The position numbers and the translations under genes were made by a program. 10,655 nucleotides of DNA, from contig MGOE01000091.1 in the NCBI GenBank assembly GCA_001797035.1, positions 40,988-51,642 on the forward strand, given 5' to 3'. Below the pieces are notes generated by a model, which saw only the letters and a list, made by a program, of their open reading frames with translations, had not been told where the DNA came from and did no database searches. Origin of the DNA: Chloroflexi bacterium RBG_16_72_14. Its GTDB lineage: Bacteria > Chloroflexota > Limnocylindria > Limnocylindrales > CSP1-4. Below, in pieces: positions 1 to 5,614 of the stretch (positions within the stretch are counted from its first letter, which is position 1; the number at the start of each line of letters is the position of its first letter).

Positions 1-53
1 GCGAGGGTCCGGGCACGGGCGCCACGTTCCACGTCGAGCTGCCGTCCGCCTGA
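1..53 (+). CDS. C-terminal end of a sensor histidine kinase (partial)
   Basis: The frame open from the left edge reads EGPGTGATFHVELPSA and stops with TGA at 51-53. The pattern G-x-G-T-G-A-T-F-x-V-x-L-P is the usual end of the HATPase_c ATP-binding domain of two-component histidine kinases: the last glycine-rich turn followed by the final beta strand. Only 16 codons are visible, so nothing can be said of the sensor domain or signal. In many bacteria the partner OmpR-family response regulator lies directly upstream, which would put it just outside this window. This matters because several promoters here carry 11-bp direct repeats of the kind such regulators bind. The family call is fairly sure; the link to those promoters is inference. 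Confidence 0.7.
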   Translation, partial: EGPGTGATFHVELPSA

Positions 54-79
54 GGCCGTCGCGGGAGCCGTGGGCCCCG

Positions 80-259
80 GTGCGACCGCCGTCGGGGGAC
101 GGATCCCACGCCGAACTCCGCCATCACGACGCGTCCGTCCGCAGCGAGCGACAGGTCGCCCGCTGGGCGGCGGTCAGCGCGGCCGACCTCGACGCGTTGA
201 GGTCATCGCGCCCGGCCATTGAGCGGTCGCTGCTGGAGCGAGTCCTGCGCAGCCCGTGA
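80..259 (+). pseudogene. possible remnant of an HMA-protein gene tail
   Basis: A frame from GTG at 80 to TGA at 257-259 would encode about 59 residues ending in DLDALRSSRPAIERSLLERV plus a few more. The stretch 185-246 aligns with 7525-7586, the 3' end of the HMA gene at 7303, at roughly 50 of 63 columns, including an exact 13-nt run (GAGGTCATCGCGC). Two single-base indels of opposite sign shift the frame only in the middle, so both read D-L-D-A and then R-S-L-L-(D/E)-R. No GMTCxxC metal motif is visible upstream in any frame. It may be the worn 3' end of a duplicated HMA gene, a small unrelated gene, or chance similarity in GC-rich DNA. The upstream G-rich stretch at 62-66 is too distant to be a good ribosome site for GTG 80. 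Confidence 0.25.
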
Positions 260-293
260 TGGTGACCGGCGGCCGCTGGGCCAGGCAGCGCGT

Positions 294-659
294 CTACTCG
301 GCGGCGGGGAACAGGTGGACGATGGCCTCGAAGATGGGCGGGAACGTCAGCGCGAAACCGAGCCCGACGAGCACCAGCGAGATCGTCATCGCCTTCCCGA
401 AGGCAACCTCCTTGCCGCGCAGGGCGACGTGGAGCACGACCCACGAGATGACGAAGGCCAGCGTGGCCAGGATGGCCTTGCCCGAGAGGGGGCCGACGCC
501 GGAACCGATCCCGAAGTTGGCGTCGAAGGCGAGGAAGCCGCTGATCCCGTCGTTGACCTCGTTGAGCACGACCGTGATCCCGAGGACGAGCGACCCGACA
601 CCGGCGGCGATGAACGCCGCGGCGACGGGCCCGTTGGGCTTGGTCTGGACGTCTTGCAT
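294..659 (-). CDS. small integral membrane protein, family not recognised
   Basis: The product has 121 residues, with three hydrophobic segments at about 11-33, 62-80 and 90-108. The first two are joined by a loop rich in Gly, Asp and Asn. I do not recognise the family and see no catalytic motif. ATG at 659-657 is preferred to the GTG at 662 because AGGAG (666-670) then lies 6 nt upstream instead of 3. That AGGAG overlaps the end of the upstream gene, whose stop is at 669-671, so only 9 nt separate the two genes. They are surely one transcript and the products may form one membrane complex. There is no signal peptide beyond the first membrane segment. Confidence 0.8.
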   Translation of the reverse strand: MQDVQTKPNGPVAAAFIAAGVGSLVLGITVVLNEVNDGISGFLAFDANFGIGSGVGPLSGKAILATLAFVISWVVLHVALRGKEVAFGKAMTISLVLVGLGFALTFPPIFEAIVHLFPAAE

Positions 660-668
660 CACCGGCTC

Positions 669-1220
669 CTAGTAGATCGGGGCGACCTTCGTGATGAAGG
701 CGCCGAACATGCCGGCGACGCCCGCAGCCACGAAGGCCAGCGTGAAGAAGACGATGGCGCCGCGGCGCACGTCCCCGCGGCGCACGAGCGTGGCGCCGTA
801 GTACAGGACCGCGAACGCGACGGCCGTGGCGAGGAGCGGCGCGATCCACGCGACGTGCTCCTTCCACTCCATCCCGAAGCGGTGCCATTCCGCGGTGCCC
901 TCACCGGCGAGCAGCCAGTACCGCGGGTACGCGGCAAGCTCCTCGCTCTGGACCGCCCGGTCGATGACATCCCCCGGCGCCGCGCGGTACCAGGGGTAGA
1001 CGATGAACGTGCCGCTGATCACGGTCAGCCACGCGACGATGGCCATGCCCATGCTGCCCACCTTCAGGCGCAGCGTGCGCTCGGCGACCCCGTCCGGCGT
1101 CAGCAGCCGCTCCTTGAGGCTGTACAGGCCCGCGAGGCCTCCCGCAAACGCGAGGAGGAACAGCGTGCCGAGGCCCAGGCCGTGGATGATCGCCCACAGC
1201 TCCCGCTCGGTGAAGCTCAT
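669..1220 (-). CDS. four-helix integral membrane protein with conserved-looking His/Trp motif, family not recognised
   Basis: The product has 183 residues with membrane segments near 9-33, 55-75, 123-146 and 155-175. Between the second and third is an extracytoplasmic-type loop with YPWYRA (75-80) and EWHRFGMEWKEHVAW (111-125). The His and Trp residues (H13, H113, H122; W77, W112, W119, W125) at membrane edges are unusual for a plain structural protein and could bind haem or metal; that is inference. I know no named family for it. The start is ATG 1220, preceded by a long GGAGGAGAGGGAG purine run; the frame stays open further upstream, but that part is Arg/Pro-rich and non-membrane, as expected of noncoding GC-rich DNA. 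The smaller membrane protein gene follows 9 nt downstream, so the two are probably co-transcribed and functionally paired. Confidence 0.8.
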   Translation of the reverse strand: MSFTERELWAIIHGLGLGTLFLLAFAGGLAGLYSLKERLLTPDGVAERTLRLKVGSMGMAIVAWLTVISGTFIVYPWYRAAPGDVIDRAVQSEELAAYPRYWLLAGEGTAEWHRFGMEWKEHVAWIAPLLATAVAFAVLYYGATLVRRGDVRRGAIVFFTLAFVAAGVAGMFGAFITKVAPIY

Positions 1221-1308
1221 GCTCCCTCTCCTCCCACAGGTCCATGCCGCTCGCCGGAGGCGTCTGATGAGGCGCTCCCCACGGCCGCGCCGCCACAGTA
1301 CCATCGCA

Positions 1309-1337
1309 GGGGGCCGAATGCCCCCCGGTTCGGGGGC
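1309..1337. promoter_or_regulatory. three-arm alternative hairpin in a divergent intergenic region
   Basis: GGGGGC (1309-1314), GCCCCC (1320-1325) and GGGGGC (1332-1337) are spaced by 5 and 6 nt. The middle arm can pair with either flank, giving two mutually exclusive hairpins. It lies between the divergent genes starting at 1220 (minus) and 1409 (plus), about 70-90 nt from each start, so it could sit in either leader. Whether it regulates anything is unknown. Confidence 0.35.
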
Positions 1338-1408
1338 CACAGGTCACATCGTCGAACGCGTGTCCGCCACCGCGACGTCCAGCGCTCCGGCAGCAGAGGG
1401 GATTTCCA

Positions 1409-1759
1409 ATGGGCCTCCGACTCGCAGCGTTCCTGCTCGCCGTCATGGGCGCGGGCATGGAGTTCTTCGGCGCGATCGTCGGTCAGGGGCTGCTCGGCAC
1501 CGGCGCGCTGTTCGGGCTCGCCGGCCCGGGCACCACGAATCTCGCGGTCGTGATCGGGATCCTCGCGGCGATGGTGTCGCTCGTCCTCGCCGTGCTGCTG
1601 ATGTTCGTGCGCAACACCCGGTCGATCGCGCTCGCGCTGTTCGGTGCGGCGGCCGTCGGCACGCTCGCCGCCGGGCCGGTGTTCGGTGGCGCCGCGCTGC
1701 TCACCGTGCTCGGTGGGCTCCTGGCCCTCCGCGTCGACCCCGGCGCGCCCGCGATCTGA
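1409..1759 (+). CDS. small hydrophobic membrane protein
   Basis: The product has 116 residues, almost entirely hydrophobic, with segments near 4-26, 45-68, 72-92 and 94-106. Gly and Ala are abundant and there is one short basic loop (VRNTRS, about 67-72). It somewhat resembles DUF4064-like or other small four-helix proteins of unknown role, but I cannot assign a family. The start ATG 1409 follows AGAGGGG (about 1395-1401) at a normal distance. The gene is divergent from the membrane-protein pair at 1220 and has no close downstream partner on its strand. There is no charged or catalytic motif to suggest a reaction. Confidence 0.75.
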   Translation: MGLRLAAFLLAVMGAGMEFFGAIVGQGLLGTGALFGLAGPGTTNLAVVIGILAAMVSLVLAVLLMFVRNTRSIALALFGAAAVGTLAAGPVFGGAALLTVLGGLLALRVDPGAPAI

Positions 1760-2101
1760 GGCGCGGCGCTACCCATCGGCCCTCTCAGGCAGCGCTCATC
1801 TCCGGGCCGTGCCGACGCCGGCGATCGCATGGCCCGTGCACGACCACGACCACTGACGACGGGTCTTCTTAGCCTGTGCTCATCGCTCACTCAGGAACGG
1901 GCAGCAGCCTGTGCTTCGCCACGAGCTGCGTGGCTGCGAGCGGCGGGGACGCCTCGGACCGGATCGTTCGCGACGGGGCACGTCCAGTCGGACCGGACCG
2001 AGGGAGCATGGCTCCCTGGCGTCACCGCCGCCCGCTCAACAGCCGGATGTCGTCGAACCCCCCCGCGGCGACATCCGGCTGGCTGGATGCGTGCCGTGAC
2101 G
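1760..2101. other. convergent intergenic region, no convincing gene
   Basis: These 342 bp lie between the convergent genes ending at 1759 (plus) and 2102 (minus). Open frames exist, but they are Arg/Pro-rich, lack good ribosome sites and look like GC-driven shadows. Recognisable items are a strong inverted repeat (2040-2081, listed separately) and a pair of CTCA half-sites 11 bp apart (1784-1787 and 1795-1798) resembling the repeats upstream of the CopD-like gene. No RNA gene was recognised. Confidence 0.5.
2040..2081 (-). terminator. strong hairpin downstream of the CopD-like gene
   Basis: A perfect 13-bp inverted repeat has arms CAGCCGGATGTCG (2040-2052) and CGACATCCGGCTG (2069-2081) around a 16-nt C-rich loop. 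On the minus strand it begins about 20 nt past the CopD-like stop codon, the usual place for a terminator. There is no T-tract, as is common in high-GC genomes. Read on the plus strand it is about 280 nt from the 1409-1759 gene, so it probably serves the minus-strand gene. Confidence 0.6.
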
Positions 2102-2560
2102 TCAGCCCGTCTGCGCGGCGGCCGTGATCACCAGGACGGCGGCGCCCAGCACGGCCATGCCCCTCGACGCCCACGTGATACGCGACAGGCCGGCGCCGTC
2201 GGCCCGCCCGGCGGCCCGAACGATCAGCCCGTCGAGGTAGGAGCCGACGAAGAGCATGATCACGATGACGACGTGCTTGACCAGGAGCAGCGAAGCCCAC
2301 GAGTCGCGCACGATGCCGGGTCCCGCGTACTGCGGATCGGCCGTCATCAGGTAGACGCCCGTCGCGAGCAACGCGACCAGGGAGGCGAGGAGCACGGGCA
2401 TGGCCCGCCGCTCGATCCGGGCGAGGACCTCGATCCTCCCTGACGGGGCCGGCAAGGCCACAAGCGCAGGTACGATGACGATCGCGAGCACGGCGTAGTA
2501 GCCGACCAGGGCAACGGTCGCGAACAGGTGCGCCGTCACAGCCAGGGTGACGAGAGCCAC
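2102..2560 (-). CDS. CopD-like copper resistance/transport domain membrane protein
   Basis: This is a four-helix membrane protein, 152 residues from GTG 2560, or 175 from ATG 2629. The stretch LLVKHVVIVIMLFVGSYLDG, near the start of the third helix, carries the Lys-His pattern typical of the CopD family, whose members are linked to copper uptake or resistance. Segments in the 152-residue form lie near 1-35, 53-72, 93-115 and 127-147. I prefer GTG 2560: a perfect GGAGGAG lies 3-5 nt before it and the first helix begins at once. ATG 2629 has only a weaker AGGA and adds a basic tail of 23 residues. The longer start would also place the 11-bp repeats (2642-2668) almost on the ribosome site. Family call moderately firm; direct copper transport not shown. 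Confidence 0.75.
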   Translation of the reverse strand: MALVTLAVTAHLFATVALVGYYAVLAIVIVPALVALPAPSGRIEVLARIERRAMPVLLASLVALLATGVYLMTADPQYAGPGIVRDSWASLLLVKHVVIVIMLFVGSYLDGLIVRAAGRADGAGLSRITWASRGMAVLGAAVLVITAAAQTG

Positions 2561-2568
2561 GTTCTCCT
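2561..2568 (-). promoter_or_regulatory. ribosome binding site deciding the CopD-like start
   Basis: On the minus strand GGAGGAGAAC runs directly into GTG 2560. It is the strongest anti-Shine-Dalgarno match near either candidate start, and the reason the shorter protein is preferred to ATG 2629. Confidence 0.5.
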
Positions 2569-2641
2569 CCGGGCTGCGGGCAATCGCGCCGCGAACCAGG
2601 GTTTGGGCGCGGCGTCCCGCGGCGAGCATCGGGCGGCTTCC

Positions 2642-2668
2642 TGAGCCTGAGATGAGCGCGAGGTGAGC
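2642..2668 (-). promoter_or_regulatory. three GCTCA half-sites at 11-bp period upstream of the CopD-like gene
   Basis: Read on the minus strand, GCTCA occurs at 2668-2664, 2657-2653 and 2646-2642, an exact 11-bp head-to-tail period. This geometry is typical of OmpR/PhoB-family response-regulator boxes. The half-site differs from the CTTGAC repeats at 5374-5396, 5501-5527 and 8313-8339, so a different regulator is likely. It sits 82 nt before GTG 2560, a sensible distance, but only 13 nt before ATG 2629. Confidence 0.45.
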
Positions 2669-2974
2669 CTTCAGCGCCGCACTCGGGCTTCTCAGCGCCG
2701 AGATCCAGGCGGTCGCCGGGGAGGCCTGGCCGCCTCGTGTTCCAGCGGACCGGGGACGATCCCTGCTTGAATCGCATCGCTCGCTCGTGCGCGTGGCGGC
2801 GGAGGTCGAGACATGGGCCCCGCCAGGTTCGCCGGCCGGGACGGGGTCACGGTTCGAGCCCGGGGTGATGCCGACCGAGGGCCAGGCAGGTGACGACCTC
2901 GTCGCGACACGCCCGGTACGACGAGCATCCGGACGGGCCGGCGGCCGCGCGTCGCCGTCCCGTCCGGCACAGGG
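2669..2974. other. intergenic region without a recognised gene
   Basis: About 300 bp lie between the repeats upstream of the CopD-like gene and the end of the secreted-protein gene. Open frames here are Arg/Gly/Pro-rich shadows with no ribosome site. The one clear structure is the terminator-like inverted repeat at 2929-2967. No RNA gene or insertion sequence was seen. Confidence 0.5.
2929..2967 (-). terminator. hairpin downstream of the secreted-protein gene
   Basis: A perfect 9-bp inverted repeat, CCGGACGGG (2929-2937) and CCCGTCCGG (2959-2967), encloses a GC-rich 21-nt loop. On the minus strand it starts 7 nt past the stop codon at 2975-2977. The position suits a terminator; there is no T-tract. 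Confidence 0.5.
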
Positions 2975-3370
2975 TCAGGCTTCGACGACAAAGGACCCGG
3001 TGGCCCTGCACGCACCGTGGAGGTGCGGCGTCGAGACGGTGACCAGGTAGCGGCCCTCCGCGAGCGGCGGAAGGGGGTCTTCCCCGGGCCAGGAGCGGTT
3101 GTACTCGATCACCACCTCCGTCGTCCCCGGAACGAGGAACGCGAAGATGATCGAACCCTCGCGGGATCCAAGCCGGCGGATGTCCGTCCGCAGCTCGATC
3201 GACAACCCGTCCGGATCGACGGGCACGTTGTGGACGGCGATCTGGTAGACGTCGGTCGGCGAGCCGACCGTGGGGCTGATGTCGATGGTGCAGTGCTCGT
3301 TGACCGCCGACGCGGTTGCCGGAACCAGCAGGCTGAGGACGAGCGCGAACGAAACGGCAAGACGACGCAT
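2975..3370 (-). CDS. small secreted protein with signal peptide
   Basis: The product has 131 residues. Residues 1-22 form a classic Sec signal peptide: basic MRR, a Leu/Val-rich core, then ATASA with a probable cut after A22. The mature part, about 109 residues, is beta-rich, with alternating hydrophobic stretches such as GSIIFAFLVPGTTEVVIEY and a final strand ATGSFVV. Its two cysteines, C27 and C121, sit near the two ends and could form a disulfide closing an Ig-like or CopC-like sandwich; that fold is a guess. No family was recognised. ATG 3370 follows GGGAGC at a normal spacing. The gene lies 60 bp downstream of the anti-sigma-like gene on the same strand, so it may be read through from that operon or have its own promoter. 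Confidence 0.75.
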   Translation of the reverse strand: MRRLAVSFALVLSLLVPATASAVNEHCTIDISPTVGSPTDVYQIAVHNVPVDPDGLSIELRTDIRRLGSREGSIIFAFLVPGTTEVVIEYNRSWPGEDPLPPLAEGRYLVTVSTPHLHGACRATGSFVVEA

Positions 3371-3430
3371 GGCAGAAGCTCCCGTGGATCTCGTGTGTGC
3401 TGATCGGCTGGCGGGCCGATGGCGTCGGGA

Positions 3431-4015
3431 TCAGCTCCCGAGGGCGCCCGACCACTCGGCGGCGACGGCCGCATCCCACCGCTGCGTGAACCCGCAGGCC
3501 CAGGCGAACGTGGCATCCCCGGCGACGAGGTAGCGCTCGCCGCTGACGAGCACCGGACCTCCGGCGGACGTGATCGTCGTGCCGGTCATGCCCGGCGCCT
3601 GGAGGGTGACTGCGTCGCCCGACACCCCGCGGTAGGCCTCGTTCACCGTGAACGTGACCGAGTCGCCGTCGATGACCGTCACGGTGCCGTCAAAGGCGAA
3701 GGATCGGTTGGCGAGCGTCGCGAGGCTGTAGCTCTCGACGCACGACGCAGACCCCGTCCCCGGGGATGGCGACGGGTTCGCCGGCTCGGCCGCGGGCTGC
3801 CCCACGACCACGGCCAGCGCAATCGCGGCGCCCGCTGCGATGGCCGCGAGCCCGAGGCGCCGGCGACCCGGGCGCGCTCCGTGTGGTTCGTTCATGACCG
3901 TCTCCTGCATCCTCGCGCGAAGGCGGGCGAGGCTCGCGGAGGGCAGGTCGTCGTCGTTGACCGGGTTGGCCGCTCGAAGCGCGTCGAGCGGATCTGGCTC
4001 GTGAGGGTGACTCAT
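3431..4015 (-). CDS. membrane-anchored anti-sigma-like protein with NTR/TIMP-like outer domain
   Basis: The product has 194 residues: a cytosolic acidic/basic tail (1-49), one membrane helix (about 54-72), a Pro/Ser linker (75-88), then an outer beta domain. ATG 4015 overlaps the sigma-factor stop by 4 nt (ATGA), the usual arrangement of an ECF factor and its anti-sigma partner. The cytosolic part lacks the zinc HxxxCxxC motif of ZAS proteins, so if it is an anti-sigma factor it is non-canonical. The outer domain, with FDGTVTVIDGDSVTFTVNEA, SGERYLVAG and ACGFTQ, resembles bacterial netrin/TIMP-like domains. Its only cysteines, C92 and C174, match the disulfide expected there and might sense redox state or metal. 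Role inferred from position and topology; similarity judged by eye. Confidence 0.75.
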   Translation of the reverse strand: MSHPHEPDPLDALRAANPVNDDDLPSASLARLRARMQETVMNEPHGARPGRRRLGLAAIAAGAAIALAVVVGQPAAEPANPSPSPGTGSASCVESYSLATLANRSFAFDGTVTVIDGDSVTFTVNEAYRGVSGDAVTLQAPGMTGTTITSAGGPVLVSGERYLVAGDATFAWACGFTQRWDAAVAAEWSGALGS

Positions 4016-4584
4016 GAGGAACGATCCCGTGCTGACCGACCAGGCACCATGCCCTTCGCCTGAGCCGGTGTCCGGTCGTCGTCGGAACCTTTCGCGATCG
4101 CGTCAAGCTCCGCTGCGAACCGCTTCCGGGCCCGAAGGAGGCGGATGGCGACCGCGTTGGCGCTGATCCCCAGGACCGCCCCAGCCTCCGCCTGGGTCAG
4201 CCCGTCCCAGGCCAGCAGCGTGAGCAGCTCCCGGTCGGTGGACGGCAGCCGCGCGAGGGCGTCCGAGGCGGGTGACGTCGGGACGACCGGGGCGGGTTCG
4301 GACGAAACGCGTTGCAGGCGGTCGAGGAGCCCCAGGAATCGACGCCCGCTGCGCCGCCGGTTCGCCGCGACACGGCGAGCGATGGCGAGCAGCCAGGGCA
4401 GGGCCTGCCCCGCCGGCGGCATCAGGGCCACCCGTCGCCACGCGACGGCGAACGTCTCGCCGACCACGTCCTCGGCATCGCTGAGGGCGTTGGTCCGTCG
4501 GAGGGCGTACGCCAGCAGGCGTCGGTGATGCGCCTCGAATGCCGCGGCGAGCTGTTGGGAGGCACGGTTGTCGGGCTGGCCCAT
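4012..4584 (-). CDS. ECF-family RNA polymerase sigma factor
   Basis: The product has 190 residues, the usual size for an ECF (sigma-70 group 4) factor. Region 2 covers about 13-80 and includes DAEDVVGETFAVAWRR (36-51), the core-binding and -10 helix. A short linker follows to about 107. Region 4 covers about 108-160: LPSTDRELLTLLAWDGLTQA leads to the helix-turn-helix GAVLGISANAVAIRLLRARK, which reads the -35 box. The basic C-terminal tail overlaps the next gene by 4 nt. There is no good Shine-Dalgarno before ATG 4584; instead GGAAC-N17-CGTC lies just upstream and would start transcription within a few nucleotides of the ATG, so the mRNA may be leaderless and self-activated. The TlpA-like gene ends 64 nt upstream on the same strand and could read through. 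Confidence 0.92.
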   Translation of the reverse strand: MGQPDNRASQQLAAAFEAHHRRLLAYALRRTNALSDAEDVVGETFAVAWRRVALMPPAGQALPWLLAIARRVAANRRRSGRRFLGLLDRLQRVSSEPAPVVPTSPASDALARLPSTDRELLTLLAWDGLTQAEAGAVLGISANAVAIRLLRARKRFAAELDAIAKGSDDDRTPAQAKGMVPGRSARDRSS

Positions 4585-4602
4585 GTCGCTCGGGACGACA
4601 TG
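4582..4602. repeat. inverted repeat across the ECF start codon and -10 box
   Basis: CATGTCG (4582-4588) and CGACATG (4596-4602) are perfect 7-bp inverted arms with a 7-nt spacer. They cover both the ATG of the sigma-factor gene and the proposed CGTC -10 element. It could be an operator or arise from base composition; no protein is known to bind it. Confidence 0.4.
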
Positions 4603-4619
4603 TCTGCCCCCGGTGTTCC
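4594..4619 (-). promoter_or_regulatory. probable autoregulated ECF promoter
   Basis: On the minus strand GGAAC (4619-4615) is followed by 17 nt and CGTC (4597-4594), the textbook -35/-10 arrangement for many ECF sigma factors. The ATG starts 9 nt past CGTC, so transcription would begin at or just before the start codon. No other well-spaced GGAAC/CGTC pair was noticed near the other gene starts. Confidence 0.6.
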
Positions 4620-4629
4620 CGATGGGGGC

Positions 4630-4643
4630 GCGGCCCGGGCCGC
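4630..4643. terminator. 14-bp palindrome just past the TlpA-like stop codon
   Basis: GCGGCCCGGGCCGC is a perfect palindrome lying 5 nt past the stop codon at 4649-4651. It has no loop, so as RNA it would form only a weak short-arm hairpin. It may attenuate read-through from the TlpA-like gene into the sigma-factor gene. Confidence 0.3.
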
Positions 4644-4648
4644 CACGC

Positions 4649-5245
4649 TCAGCGGACGATGGCGGCGACCGCCCGCTCCATGTCGTCCCTGGAAAGCGCG
4701 CCGATCCTGATCTCCTTGATGAGACCGTCGCGCCCGATGAACACGTGCGTCGGGATGCCGAGCAGGCGGTAGGCGCTCCCGATCTCGGCTCTCTCGTCCG
4801 CGATGATCGGGAACGTGAGGCCGGCCCGCCCCGCGTAGCCTTCGATGTCGGCCCGCGGATCGTTGATGAACACGGCGAGGACGTTCAGGCCCTGGCCCTG
4901 GAACGTCTCGTACGTTGCCTGGAGATCCGCGGCCTCGACCCGGCAGTCACGGCACCACGACGCGCCGAAGGTGAGCCACAGTGGCTTGCCCGCATAGCTC
5001 GCAAGCGAGATCTCCTGGCCGTCGTAGCCGAGGCCGGTGAAGCCCGTGGGCGCCCTGCCCACGGTGGGTGGCTCGACGTCGAGGTTTGCCCTGATGTCGA
5101 TGCTCGTGACCCCGTCGTCGAAGCCGTCGGAGACGTACCACGACAGGCCGATGATGGCGAGGACCGTGACCGCCATGACGGCGATGGTCTGCCCGCGGCC
5201 CGCCACTCGGCCGGTGCGGCCGGGCGGTGCGATCGCGACGTCCAT
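4649..5245 (-). CDS. membrane-anchored TlpA/ResA-like thiol-disulfide oxidoreductase
   Basis: The product has 198 residues: a basic N-terminus, one membrane helix (about 20-38) as anchor, then an outer thioredoxin fold (about 65-198). The active site is W97-C98-R99-D100-C101 after LWLTFGAS, and the cis-proline is P165 in GIPTHVFIGRDG. Such proteins reduce disulfides outside the membrane, classically on apocytochrome c or copper-site proteins such as CuA precursors and Sco; the substrate here is not known. The CRDC pair is more acidic and basic than the common CxPC. Start ATG 5245 has a strong AAGGAG (5253-5258) at 7 nt, better than upstream starts in the same frame. A divergent operon from 5615 encodes a CcdA-like protein that could supply electrons. 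A short CTTGAC direct repeat lies upstream on this strand. Confidence 0.88.
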   Translation of the reverse strand: MDVAIAPPGRTGRVAGRGQTIAVMAVTVLAIIGLSWYVSDGFDDGVTSIDIRANLDVEPPTVGRAPTGFTGLGYDGQEISLASYAGKPLWLTFGASWCRDCRVEAADLQATYETFQGQGLNVLAVFINDPRADIEGYAGRAGLTFPIIADERAEIGSAYRLLGIPTHVFIGRDGLIKEIRIGALSRDDMERAVAAIVR

Positions 5246-5373
5246 CGGCGGACTCCTTGTCCTGCGCGGCTCCATCGGGCCGTCCGCCGGCCATGGGTCA
5301 GGGCGGGGGACGCCTCGTGGCCGCGCCGAATCATCGCGCCCCACACCGGGGAAGTCGATGAAGGGGCGATCAC

Positions 5374-5396
5374 GCCTTCGTCAAGTGTCCGTCAAG
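5374..5396 (-). promoter_or_regulatory. CTTGAC 11-bp direct repeat facing the TlpA/ECF operon (element A)
   Basis: On the minus strand CTTGAC occurs at 5396-5391 and 5385-5380, exactly 11 bp apart, with a weaker third copy (CGTGAT, 5374-5369) in phase. Half-site, period and orientation relative to the gene match elements B and C, so it is probably bound by the same regulator. It lies about 150 nt upstream of ATG 5245. Confidence 0.5.
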
Positions 5397-5413
5397 CGCG
5401 GTGAGGTCAGCGG

Positions 5414-5447
5414 CGGCGAGGCGGTGGGCCCGGCGAGGCGGTGGCCC
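5414..5447. repeat. 17-bp tandem duplication in a divergent promoter region
   Basis: Unit CGGCGAGGCGGTGGGCC (5414-5430) is followed directly by CGGCGAGGCGGTGGCCC (5431-5447), 16 of 17 identical. It lies between elements A and B. No function is evident. Confidence 0.55.
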
Positions 5448-5500
5448 GGCGCCCTGGCGCCACCCCCAACCTGGAGCTGCCGGCGACCCGGAACCGGCGG

Positions 5501-5540
5501 GTTGACCAAGTCTTGACCAAGGCTTGCTGCTTCCTGCATT
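5501..5540 (+). promoter_or_regulatory. CTTGACC 11-bp direct repeat, operator/promoter of the cupredoxin operon (element B)
   Basis: TTGACC (5502-5507), TTGACC (5513-5518) and TTGC (5524-5527) are in phase at exactly 11 bp. The block 5502-5540 is 34/39 identical, without gaps, to 8314-8352. The second TTGACC could be a -35 box with TGCATT (5535-5540) as a weak -10 at 16 nt. The start codon at 5615 is 75 nt further on. OmpR/PhoB-family regulators bind such head-to-tail 11-bp repeats. Confidence 0.65.
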
Positions 5541-5614
5541 CGCTTCTCCAACCACCCGGCGCATCCTCGGAGCAAGCCGGTCGCGTCCCACCGGTACGCA
5601 GCAGGAGGCTCGCG

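Noticed and set aside
219..1553. Long plus-strand open frame of over 400 codons
   Set aside because: It runs antisense to two clear membrane-protein genes, is rich in Arg, Asp, Glu and Gly, has no domain and no good ribosome site: a GC-driven shadow.
1876..2127. Small plus-strand frame of 83 codons in the convergent intergenic region
   Set aside because: GTG start without a ribosome site, no hydrophobic or domain pattern, and it runs through the hairpin at 2040-2081 and into the CopD-like gene.
2269..2281. Single TTGACC-like site on the plus strand (GCTTGACCAGG)
   Set aside because: It lies inside the CopD-like coding region, has no second half-site 11 bp away and no gene follows in that direction.
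2847..2867. GGTTCGAGCCC, similar to a tRNA T-loop
   Set aside because: No matching acceptor, D or anticodon arms were found around it; short GTTCGA-like strings are common in GC-rich DNA.
5491..5518. GGAACC before element B as a possible ECF-type promoter
   Set aside because: At the required spacing the downstream sequence reads CTTG/GTCTT rather than CGTC, and it overlaps the direct repeats, which explain the site better.
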